DNA from: Catalinimonas sp038039535
Lineage (GTDB): Bacteria > Bacteroidota > Bacteroidia > Cytophagales > Cyclobacteriaceae
Reading direction: 5' to 3'
Length of the DNA stretch: 64,000 nucleotides
Assembly: GCF_038039535.1 (NCBI RefSeq)
Contig: NZ_JBBPHP010000023.1
Coordinates: 49,218 to 113,217, forward strand
The translations under genes were made by a program, and so were the position numbers. A model generated the notes under the pieces. That model did no database searches and was not told the DNA's origin. It saw only the letters and a program-made list of their open reading frames with translations. This document shows positions 35,853-43,641 of this stretch, piece by piece. How positions within the stretch are numbered: position 1 is the stretch's first letter; every line of letters starts with the position of its first letter.

Positions 35853-37285
35853 TCTTCTGAAGGTAAAATGTTTAGAATTACTCTTTGATAGCGGGTAAGC
35901 GATGGAGTACCTTCATCTTCTACCGTAAGTATCAAATGCATTGTCTTGGGCAATGCCACTTTTGGAGTTTCAAATGTAATTTGCTGTTGGCTTGCCTCTT
36001 TCAGGACAAAATTCCCCAGATAAGTACCTGCCTCAGGATACCAAAACCATTCAAAGTTTATTGCATCATTGTCGGGATCAGTCGTAGGACTAGCATCCAA
36101 AGTAATTTGTTGCCCGCTATGCACTGTCATCATCTCTTCATGAGTCAAAGCGGGCTGAGGAGGATGATTGGCTTGCTCAAACTCAGGGGTATTACTCCAA
36201 TCCATTCGAGCAGCAAAATCATGCTGATAAGCTTTTCTCCATCTCCAAATAGTCGCTTTATTATCTGCGTAAATAACTCCGTCATCTCCCTTCACTCTGT
36301 CTATAGCATCTGTCCATATCGGTCTAGTCTCTGCTTCATAAAACCAAGCTTGTGTACGCGGGGTATATAACTCATATCTTCCACCCCATCCTCCCCAGTC
36401 GGGATGCTGCGGATTGTTCAGACCATTGTTGAGCAAAGAAAGAAATGATGGCGTATCTCCCTCCATCGCATAATCTACCAGAGGGTACTCTTCGCCCAAA
36501 GGGCCATGATTTGTCCTGATATGCTGAGTCAGCCAGGGATTTTGTACAATACTGGTATCTGCACCGGAGGGAAACCCATAATGTGGTTCACCCGAAATAC
36601 CTGACCATGTAGCATAAAAATAAGCTTCTCCTCCATTTTCATGGTAGCCCGGACTTACCACATAAAATAGGTCAGGGAAATTTTTACGTATCCAGGGACC
36701 CGAATTATCCTGATCAGAGATTGTATATACTCTGATTTTATTGATGAATGCTTGCAGGTCCTGTGGTGAACGAGTCTGACGCACTTTCCACAATGCCTGG
36801 GCTAAGCAATTGGCTCCTCCCCATACGGTAATCCATACCGGACGATCATCCGATTGATCTACCACTTCAATCACCCAGTCAGAACCTTCAGAATCTTGTC
36901 CTTTTCCTACGCCCTCCATGCCAAACTTGGGCAGTCCTTTTTTGACTTTCCCTTCCAGATATTGCTGTGAGGGGTAGCCTAAAGCATGCTTCATCAAGTT
37001 AGGCTGCACTTTCCCATAAGCACTGATTATCTCGCGTATTCGCCAGTCGGCAATTTTATCTTGCTGCCAGATAGATGTGGTAGCTACCAGCCCTTCTATT
37101 TCAAGCTCATTAGCATAGGTGAGCAAGCGCACCAGAGACTGTGCATCATCCGGTTCATTTTCTATATCGGTCAGCACCAGTATACGAGCCTTTTCTTCCG
37201 GCTCAGGCAGTTGTGCCCAAAGCGTCTGCCCCTGAATGAGCAGCCAAACTCCTAACAGTAAAGCATATAAATATTTATTTCTCAT
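35849..37285 (-). CDS. Exported DUF1593 nucleoside-hydrolase-like protein with C-terminal Ig-like domain, copy B
   Basis: This 478-residue protein has a signal peptide (1-25, ending TLWAQ). The DUF1593 domain opens with the family-typical acidic cluster D40-I-E-N-E-P-D46-D47, two residues longer than in copy A at 16419. TVWGGANCLAQAL and WGGWGGRYELY are shared blocks. The Sde0182-type C-terminal beta domain (NHPPQP to RYQRVILNI) parallels that of copy A. The gene overlaps the RuBisCO-like gene (11 bp) and the kinase gene (4 bp), so it is firmly inside the operon although it is the only non-transport product sent outside the cytoplasm. I infer that it hydrolyses a furanosidic bond in the periplasm to feed the ABC importer; D-apiofuranoside is the leading candidate. 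Confidence 0.88.
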   Translation of the reverse strand: MRNKYLYALLLGVWLLIQGQTLWAQLPEPEEKARILVLTDIENEPDDAQSLVRLLTYANELEIEGLVATTSIWQQDKIADWRIREIISAYGKVQPNLMKHALGYPSQQYLEGKVKKGLPKFGMEGVGKGQDSEGSDWVIEVVDQSDDRPVWITVWGGANCLAQALWKVRQTRSPQDLQAFINKIRVYTISDQDNSGPWIRKNFPDLFYVVSPGYHENGGEAYFYATWSGISGEPHYGFPSGADTSIVQNPWLTQHIRTNHGPLGEEYPLVDYAMEGDTPSFLSLLNNGLNNPQHPDWGGWGGRYELYTPRTQAWFYEAETRPIWTDAIDRVKGDDGVIYADNKATIWRWRKAYQHDFAARMDWSNTPEFEQANHPPQPALTHEEMMTVHSGQQITLDASPTTDPDNDAINFEWFWYPEAGTYLGNFVLKEASQQQITFETPKVALPKTMHLILTVEDEGTPSLTRYQRVILNILPSEE

Positions 37286-38537
37286 AAAATGTAATTGCCT
37301 GTTTTAATTCAGGATGGTCATCCTGCATATCATAAATTGTTTTACCTTTTGTAGCTCCTTCCCAGGCCAATTGTATACTTTTAACTCCGGCAGCCATACC
37401 TCCAGGATGTCCGGTGATTCCTCCTCCGCAAAGGTACATCAGGTCAGTACTTTGAATCTGCTGATAGGTGTCGTGGGCTTGCTCTGCCCACTGTCCGGAA
37501 GATACCACCGGCATTACCGGGTAGCCTCCTCCCTGCGGATGAAGGCAGGCACGAATAGAAGCAAGCACTGATGCGTCCGATTCACAAAATTTGTTTCGGA
37601 TGCCATTGGTATGGATATGATCTGCACCGGCCATGCTGTAGATCTTATGAAACACCTGAAAGCTCATGCCAATAGCTTCGGAGCGGGAAAACAAACCCCA
37701 GCCATTCCGATGACCATGAATAGGCAGTTGAGCATGCTGACTGAGTTTGACCATAGCACTGATACCGACCCAATTAAGACTAGCCATTACGCAGGTTCCA
37801 CCCTTTTCCAGCACATAATCATGGCGGTAGAGCATATCATCTATATCGCCACTGAGATTGAAGGCGAACATAGCTTTCTTCCCGCTACGATCCGCATACT
37901 GGTTGATAACCTCCATCACTGCATCTACTCTTTTGGTAAAGGGTGAGTGAGGTGAATCTCCCATCAGTTCATCATCTTTGATGAAATCCAGCCCCGCTTC
38001 AATTAATGTTTTCACCTGTCTGGCTGTTTCCTCAGGACTTAGGCCTACACTAGGTTTGATAATGGTACCTATGATGGGCCGATCTTCCACGCCACAAAGC
38101 TTCCGGGTACCTGAAATACCAAATTTTGGTCCCTGGTACTTTGCTTGATAGGCTTCAGGTACGGTGACATCTAACAGTTTCAGTGCGGAAAAGGGAGAAA
38201 GCTCAAAAAGATTTCCTGCCACGGTAGCCATCAGATTGGATAAGTTGATGCCTGCATTTTCCAGTGGCCAGGCGATATCTATATATGCCCGGCGGTAAAG
38301 CGGCTTGATTACCCCCTTCGGTAATTTGGTGCCGGGCAAAGAAGGTTTAGTATTTTCTTCAATGACTTCTATATCCTCAATTATTGCCGCATGCTTTTCT
38401 TTCAATTCTTCGGTTTCACCAGGCGTTTTGACAAATGTACCGGATGACTGCTCACCTGCCATAATCTCCGCTGCTTTTTCCAGCGGGTGAGCGGTTTCTA
38501 TCAGATATCTGGCTTTTAAGGGTCGCGCCGTTGGCAT
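37275..38537 (-). CDS. RuBisCO-like protein, putative 3-oxo-isoapionate-4-phosphate transcarboxylase/hydrolase or decarboxylase
   Basis: This 420-residue protein aligns by eye with the RuBisCO large subunit. Asn109 is in VAGNLF; Lys161 is in GTIIKPSVGLS; the carbamylation/metal motif is K187-D-D-E190; the HGHR block contains H274 and H276; Lys316 (NGIRNKF) falls at the loop-6 position. The C-terminal phosphate-binding glycines are in CGGGITGHPGG (370-380). There is no small subunit or phosphoribulokinase nearby, so carbon fixation is rejected. With the oxidoisomerase and DUF1537 kinase genes adjacent, it fits the RuBisCO-like enzymes of D-apiose catabolism. These either transfer the carboxyl group and hydrolyse (yielding 3-phosphoglycerate and glycolate) or decarboxylate. 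I cannot decide which. Confidence 0.78.
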   Translation of the reverse strand: MPTARPLKARYLIETAHPLEKAAEIMAGEQSSGTFVKTPGETEELKEKHAAIIEDIEVIEENTKPSLPGTKLPKGVIKPLYRRAYIDIAWPLENAGINLSNLMATVAGNLFELSPFSALKLLDVTVPEAYQAKYQGPKFGISGTRKLCGVEDRPIIGTIIKPSVGLSPEETARQVKTLIEAGLDFIKDDELMGDSPHSPFTKRVDAVMEVINQYADRSGKKAMFAFNLSGDIDDMLYRHDYVLEKGGTCVMASLNWVGISAMVKLSQHAQLPIHGHRNGWGLFSRSEAIGMSFQVFHKIYSMAGADHIHTNGIRNKFCESDASVLASIRACLHPQGGGYPVMPVVSSGQWAEQAHDTYQQIQSTDLMYLCGGGITGHPGGMAAGVKSIQLAWEGATKGKTIYDMQDDHPELKQAITFYEK

Positions 38538-38600
38538 AGACTGTTCAGATTTGAGGTTAGGTTTGTATTACTGTTAATATCCGCAATGTTAGCGAGGTAA

Positions 38601-39656
38601 CTAAAATACCTGTTCATCAATTTTTACAACTTTACCACTTTGGGCCGAATCATATCCAGCATAGACCAGTTGCATGGTCCGGTAATTATCCTCTCCGGTA
38701 ATTTCAGCTAATTTTCCTTCCTGAAAGGCTTTCAGGAAATCGCCGTTGAGTTCTACCATGCAGGATTGTACCAGAGTGTAATCAGGATTTACCCAGTCGT
38801 ATACCGGAGGAGCTACTCTGATCATCTCTACTTCTCTTTCTGAAGAAACTTTGATCACATAGTCATGCTCCAGCCGGATAGAACCCTTACTTCCTTCAAG
38901 CAAAATCAGCGTCTGTGGAAATGCTTCCTTCTCAAGGATTGAAGCATAAGACATTTCTACCAGACAATGGGCTCCACTTTTCATTTCCATCAGGACAGTC
39001 GCCACATCTTCCCCCTTGATCCTGGGATTAACTCTTTTGGTCAAACAACGCAGGTTATCTACTTCACCCAGCAGATATCTCGCAATATCCAAGACATGGG
39101 AGCCAATGTCGGCAATGATAAACTTATCAATTTCAGCGAGAAAAGGTTGGTTGTCAAAAACCGGAAAAGCTGACACAAACATCACTTTGCCTTTAAATAC
39201 TTCGCCTATTTTTCCGCTTCGCATGATCTCCTTCACCTTACGGATAGGGGCCTGCCAGCGGAAATTTTCGTGCACGAATAATGGGACCGCTGCACGCTTA
39301 CAAACCTGCACCATTTCTCTGGCGGTTGCCAAATCTGGAGCTAATGGCTTCTGACAAATGGCTGCCACACCATATTCAGCAGCCATTTTCACAAAATCAG
39401 GGTGTGTTTCCACATTGGTGATAATATCTACGAAGTCCAGATTTTCGTTTTCAAACATCAATCTGGCGTCGGTGTATTGTCTTTTTGCCCCAAACTTTTC
39501 CGCTGTTTGAGCAGCTTTTTCACCATCCAGATCACAAACCGCAATCAGTTCGGCATCGTGAAGCTCTTTCCAGGCAGCGATCTGGTATTGCGCCCAAAAT
39601 CCACAGCCGATTATGGCAAATCTTTTAGTCTTATTCATCATTTCAGTTTTGAGCAT
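38601..39656 (-). CDS. apsD: Gfo/Idh/MocA-family dehydrogenase, putative D-apiose dehydrogenase
   Basis: This 351-residue protein has the Rossmann motif IIGCGFWAQ (15-23) and the family motif at C-Q102-K103-P104, with Gln where most members have Glu. HENFRW near residue 130 is also typical of the family. No signal peptide is present, so it acts in the cytoplasm. In published D-apiose loci the first oxidation, D-apiose to D-apionolactone, is carried out by a Gfo/Idh/MocA protein. Here the gene lies 8 bp after the sugar-binding protein gene and 63 bp before the RuBisCO-like gene. Met7 is a possible alternative start. Other pentose or polyol substrates are possible. Confidence 0.68.
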   Translation of the reverse strand: MLKTEMMNKTKRFAIIGCGFWAQYQIAAWKELHDAELIAVCDLDGEKAAQTAEKFGAKRQYTDARLMFENENLDFVDIITNVETHPDFVKMAAEYGVAAICQKPLAPDLATAREMVQVCKRAAVPLFVHENFRWQAPIRKVKEIMRSGKIGEVFKGKVMFVSAFPVFDNQPFLAEIDKFIIADIGSHVLDIARYLLGEVDNLRCLTKRVNPRIKGEDVATVLMEMKSGAHCLVEMSYASILEKEAFPQTLILLEGSKGSIRLEHDYVIKVSSEREVEMIRVAPPVYDWVNPDYTLVQSCMVELNGDFLKAFQEGKLAEITGEDNYRTMQLVYAGYDSAQSGKVVKIDEQVF

Positions 39657-39664
39657 TATTTGGT

Positions 39665-40684
39665 TTAGATATTTTCCTCCGTAAACAGGTGAATATTGTC
39701 TTTGGTAATCTTAAGCAGGCCGGTATTGACCGAAAATGGTATATTGGTAATGCCTGCTTTATCATCATTGGCAGAGAGCGGATTGGTATCATGCACCATA
39801 TCAAATAGGAATTGCGCGCCATACCAGGTAAATAATTCCCGCTTCTGCCCGATCAGAACATCTATTACACCTTCCTGCACCAGCTTAATGTGCTCAGGCT
39901 CCCAGTCCACAGTAGTTACCTTTACTTTCCCCACTTTGCCTGCCTCTTTGATGGATAAGCCTATACCCGGACCGCTCATGGCATCAAAGCCACAAATGCC
40001 TGCCAGGTCAGGATGCGCACTCAGGAGATCGGAAGTGATTCGGGCTGCTTCTTCCACATTGGAGCCATCATCATACTTGCCTACTACTTCTATTTCAGGA
40101 TAATCTTTTAACACATCCAATAGTCCCTGAAAGCCCGCCTCCATATTGGTCATTCCTAAGATACCCATATAGGCGATCTTTCCTTTCCCTCCTATCAGTT
40201 CTACCATCGCTTCCCCCTGCAACTTACCGATCTGGTACCAGTCTGTGCCCAGGAAGGCATGGCGATTACTGTTGGGGATATCCGAATCGTATACAACCGT
40301 AGGAATTCCCGCCTCAACGGCTTTGTTGATAGCTCCGGCAATGGCCGGGTCTGTGCCATTGATGAGTAGTCCGGTGGGTCGGGTGCCAATCACCTGCTCT
40401 ATGGTAGCGATCTGGGCCTGCACATCCCACTCTGAGGGACCAAGGATGGAAGTTTTCACCCCTTTGGCTCTTCCCCACTTGAGAAAAGCAGCCTGGTCAT
40501 GGTTAACATACATTGGAAAATTGACGATCGTAGTGATCATCACATACTCTTCATCTTCATTGATCTGTACCGCCTGCATCTGCTGCTGTTCCTGCTGACG
40601 CTGCTTATACAGCGCACCTTTTTTAGGATCACATCCCGGCAGTATGATAATCAGTAAGAGTGTTAAGTGTATCGTAATTTTCAT
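39665..40684 (-). CDS. Sugar-binding lipoprotein of a ribose-type ABC importer
   Basis: This 339-residue protein has a lipoprotein signal ending ILPGC (Cys18). The mature part is a type I periplasmic binding protein (Peripla_BP_4, RbsB-like). Marks are TRPTGLLINGTDP, GIPTVVYDSDIPNS and KIAYMGILGMTNMEAG, with a C-terminal VIDVLIGQKRELF. It would capture a free pentose in the periplasm and hand it to the permease. The permease stop and this start overlap by 4 bp (ATGA type). The paralogous family includes the D-apiose-binding proteins that led to discovery of the apiose pathway, so D-apiose is the predicted ligand. Ribose and other furanoses are alternatives. Confidence 0.85.
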   Translation of the reverse strand: MKITIHLTLLLIIILPGCDPKKGALYKQRQQEQQQMQAVQINEDEEYVMITTIVNFPMYVNHDQAAFLKWGRAKGVKTSILGPSEWDVQAQIATIEQVIGTRPTGLLINGTDPAIAGAINKAVEAGIPTVVYDSDIPNSNRHAFLGTDWYQIGKLQGEAMVELIGGKGKIAYMGILGMTNMEAGFQGLLDVLKDYPEIEVVGKYDDGSNVEEAARITSDLLSAHPDLAGICGFDAMSGPGIGLSIKEAGKVGKVKVTTVDWEPEHIKLVQEGVIDVLIGQKRELFTWYGAQFLFDMVHDTNPLSANDDKAGITNIPFSVNTGLLKITKDNIHLFTEENI

Positions 40685-41694
40685 GCTTCTACTTTTGGAG
40701 GTGTTACTTCAGAGGCTTTTTTCACATATTCACGGGGCGTAGTTCCGGCTCTTCTCTGGGCAAGAATATCCACCGCTACTGCAAGTATCAGAATAACGCC
40801 CAATACAATTTCCTGCCAGTAACCGGAAACCCTCGCCAGAATCATAATGTTGCTCACCAACCCCATAAAAATGGTACCCAGCAAGGCGCCGATGATCTTA
40901 CCCTGTCCGCCCAGCAGACTCGCTCCGCCAAGAATGACTGCCGTAATGACCCGCAATTCCATGCCTCTACCTGAGGTTGCCAAAGCCGCTCCCAGGCGAG
41001 AGGCAAGTAATATGCCTGCTACTCCTGCCAGCAGGGAGATAAGTACAAAGCCAATGATCTTAACCCGCTCTACCCTGATACCCGAGAGCCGGGCAGCTTT
41101 TTCATTACCTCCGATGTAGTAATACTGCCTGAAAAAGACAGTACGGGAAACCAGTAGGCTAAACAGGGCTACAATGATGATCATGAACCAAACAGGGGTT
41201 TGCAATCCCAAGATTTTGGATTGACCAATCGCATTAAACCCTAGAGGAAGGTTTTGAATTCCCGCTCCGGCTACCATTAGAGCCAAACCCCGAACGATAC
41301 CCATCATGGCCAGCGTCTGGATGAGAGGGTTGATACCAATTTTGGCTACAAACAAACCATTGATCAGCCCAATGAGGGCAGCAAAACCCAGCCCGACCAG
41401 AATGGCAACTGGCACATACATGCCGTACCAATACATGAAATATGCAGCTATACTCCCGGCAAAAGCTACTACTGAGCCTACCGAAAGATCAAACATGCCG
41501 GAAATGAGCAGGAGCATCATCCCCACCGCCACGATAGACTCTATGGAAAGATTGAGCAGTACCAGTGAAATATTGTCAAAAGTAGGAAAAGTAGCAGGCC
41601 AGATGATGCTACATACAATGAATAGAATAGCGATAGTTACTGAGAGCGTGAAGACTCTGTCCTGGAGCAGTTGGGTTATTTTATCTCTCTTCAT
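40681..41694 (-). CDS. Ribose-type ABC sugar permease
   Basis: This 337-residue, very hydrophobic protein has about eight to ten membrane segments, as in the RbsC family. The typical SGMFDLSVGSVVAFAG motif lies in the third or fourth segment. GRGMELRVITAVILGGASLLGG is the conserved loop near residue 240 that contacts the ATPase. The stop overlaps the binding-protein start, and the ATPase gene ends 3 bp upstream. A single permease gene implies a homodimer. Confidence 0.92.
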   Translation of the reverse strand: MKRDKITQLLQDRVFTLSVTIAILFIVCSIIWPATFPTFDNISLVLLNLSIESIVAVGMMLLLISGMFDLSVGSVVAFAGSIAAYFMYWYGMYVPVAILVGLGFAALIGLINGLFVAKIGINPLIQTLAMMGIVRGLALMVAGAGIQNLPLGFNAIGQSKILGLQTPVWFMIIIVALFSLLVSRTVFFRQYYYIGGNEKAARLSGIRVERVKIIGFVLISLLAGVAGILLASRLGAALATSGRGMELRVITAVILGGASLLGGQGKIIGALLGTIFMGLVSNIMILARVSGYWQEIVLGVILILAVAVDILAQRRAGTTPREYVKKASEVTPPKVEA

Positions 41695-41697
41695 AGC

Positions 41698-43197
41698 TCA
41701 GGCAAACATGGTTTTGGTTCCGGAAGCATAGTGCATGATCTCTTCTTCTGTGGCTTCATCACGACTTAGTTCAGCGGTAAGCTGACCATTCCACATTACC
41801 AGGATGCGGTCACTGATCGCCAGTACCTCTGAAAGCTCAGAGGAAATCAAGAGTATGGATACCCCCTGACGGGTAAGATCTTTGAGGATGGCATAAATTT
41901 CTGCTTTGGCTCCCACATCTACACCATGGGTGGGTTCATCTACCATAAATACTTTGGGCTGGCGCAAAAGCCACTTGGCCAATACGATCTTCTGCTGGTT
42001 GCCCCCACTCAGATTCATTACCTTCTGATGGGTTGAAGGTGTAATGATGCGTAGCTTTTGAATGTACTCCTCCGCGGTCTTTTTCACCCTGGCCTGCCGT
42101 ATGAATCCTCTTTCCGCAGCATAAGGTAAGTAGGCTGAGATAATGTTATCCTCCACACTCATATCCAGAAAGAGTCCGTTAGATTTTCTTTCTTCCGGCA
42201 GGTAACCTATCCCCAGCCGGGTAGCAGCTTTGGGGTGATCTATTTTTACTTTTTTACCTTCCAGCAATATTTCTCCTCCCCTGACAGGATCAGCGCCCAT
42301 GATAGCCCGGGCTACTTCTGTCCTACCGGCACCTACCAATCCCGAGAGGGCAAGGATTTCACCTTTCTTTAGTTGAAAACTGACATTCCTGAAGCGGAAG
42401 CTGCTCAGATTCTTTACCTCCAATACTACTTCCTGCCGGGTATCTGACAGGAATTCCTGCTTCTCCAGTTTGCGCCCTACCATCATGCGGATAATTTCGT
42501 CTACGTCGGTTTCGCTTACCTGTCTGCTGCCCTGGTACTTTCCATCTTTGAGCACACTTACCCTATCGGCGATCTCAAAAATCTCTGCCATGCGATGCGA
42601 AATATAAATTACCGCAACCCCCTGAGCACTCAGATCACGGATAATTTTGAAAAGAATGCGGGTTTCTGTTTCGGTGATAGATGCGGTAGGCTCGTCCAGA
42701 ATAAGAATGTCAGGATTTTGAGAAAGGGCTTTGGCGATTTCCACCATTTGCTGCCTGGCAGCAGAAAGATGCCCCACTTGCGTCTGCGGTCGGATATCTG
42801 ATAGATTCAAGCGGTCCAGCAGTTCCTGGGTTTGACGATAAAGCTTGTGATAACTGATCAGCCCAAAACGGTTGGTAGGCTTATTAGTAGTAAAAATATT
42901 TTCAGCTACGCTAAGCGACTCCACCAGACTTCTTTCCTGATACACGATAGCAATGCCTAAAGCCTGAGCATCCAGCTGATTGTTAATCTGCACCTCATGA
43001 CCAGCTACCAATATTTGCCCCTGATCAGGCTTAAAGTTGCCGGATAAAATATTCATCAGTGTACTTTTGCCCGCTCCGTTTTCACCACAAAGCGCATGGA
43101 CTTCCCCCTTCCTGATATCAATGCTTACTTCATTTAAAGCTTTCACACCGGGAAAAGCCTTTGATATCTGCCTGATTTCTAGATTATGTTGCTGCAA
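41698..43197 (-). CDS. Ribose-type ABC sugar transporter ATPase (two nucleotide-binding domains)
   Basis: This 499-residue protein has two fused ATPase domains, as in RbsA. In domain 1, Walker A is GENGAGKST (38-46), the signature region reads LSAARQQMVEIAKAL and Walker B is ILILDEPTAS. In domain 2, the Walker A-like motif is degenerate (GLVGAGRTEVARA), the signature is LSGGNQQK and Walker B is VFMVDEPTHG. Domain asymmetry of this kind is normal in the family. It is the first gene of the nine-gene operon, so the promoter must lie in the spacer after 43197. No regulator gene is next to it. Confidence 0.94.
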   Translation of the reverse strand: MQQHNLEIRQISKAFPGVKALNEVSIDIRKGEVHALCGENGAGKSTLMNILSGNFKPDQGQILVAGHEVQINNQLDAQALGIAIVYQERSLVESLSVAENIFTTNKPTNRFGLISYHKLYRQTQELLDRLNLSDIRPQTQVGHLSAARQQMVEIAKALSQNPDILILDEPTASITETETRILFKIIRDLSAQGVAVIYISHRMAEIFEIADRVSVLKDGKYQGSRQVSETDVDEIIRMMVGRKLEKQEFLSDTRQEVVLEVKNLSSFRFRNVSFQLKKGEILALSGLVGAGRTEVARAIMGADPVRGGEILLEGKKVKIDHPKAATRLGIGYLPEERKSNGLFLDMSVEDNIISAYLPYAAERGFIRQARVKKTAEEYIQKLRIITPSTHQKVMNLSGGNQQKIVLAKWLLRQPKVFMVDEPTHGVDVGAKAEIYAILKDLTRQGVSILLISSELSEVLAISDRILVMWNGQLTAELSRDEATEEEIMHYASGTKTMFA

Positions 43198-43641
43198 ATT
43201 ATGTGTAATAAGGTTAAAGCAAAAAATATCACTTTATGCGTTATTGGCAATTTCAACTCATTATAATAAGTCAAAATTTAAAACATTTTATCAATCTTAA
43301 GATAATGTATAAAATTTATTCTATAGGACATTTTTTTAAAAAGAATATGAAGAAGTATTTTGGAAAGCTGATTTTAATAAGCTTCTGCTCAGACTTATCC
43401 ACGAAGTATCACCGCATAAGCTATTAATTATCAAGACATTGCCTACTCCTGTAGCCTCTGATTTTGTGCGATAAACATGATGTATATATTTTGATGTTTG
43501 CTGACAAAATAGAAACAGATCATGAAAAGCCAGGCTCAGGTAAAAAGTACCAAATAGGGTCCTAATATCTAAATTATAAACATCAGAGGTGATAAGAGGG
43601 TTGAAATATCAGTGGCCGTACTTAAGACTGGAAAACTCACT
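43198..43641. other. 444-bp divergent spacer between the apiose-type operon and the second efflux operon
   Basis: The spacer must hold promoters for both directions. It is AT-rich. A candidate forward promoter is listed separately. No palindromic operator was found next to the ABC operon start. A 63-codon frame at 43236 on the plus strand does not look like a real protein. Confidence 0.5.
43461..43493 (+). promoter_or_regulatory. Candidate Bacteroidota-type promoter for the second efflux operon
   Basis: ATTTTG (43461-43466) and TATATTTTG (43485-43493) are separated by 18 bp. They resemble the -33 TTTG and -7 TAnnTTTG boxes. The -7 match is imperfect by one inserted T. It lies about 150 bp before the first possible start. 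Confidence 0.3.

Noticed and set aside
35849..37285. Ordinary cytoplasmic nucleoside hydrolase for nucleoside salvage
   Set aside because: A clear signal peptide and the operon context of sugar-acid enzymes argue against nucleoside salvage in the cytoplasm.
37275..38537. Genuine RuBisCO for CO2 fixation
   Set aside because: There is no small subunit, phosphoribulokinase or carboxysome gene nearby, and the gene sits in a sugar-acid catabolic operon; a RuBisCO-like protein fits better.
43236..43427. 63-codon frame in the spacer before the second efflux operon
   Set aside because: Low-complexity, Ile/Lys/Phe-rich translation of AT-rich DNA with no conserved feature or fitting leader.
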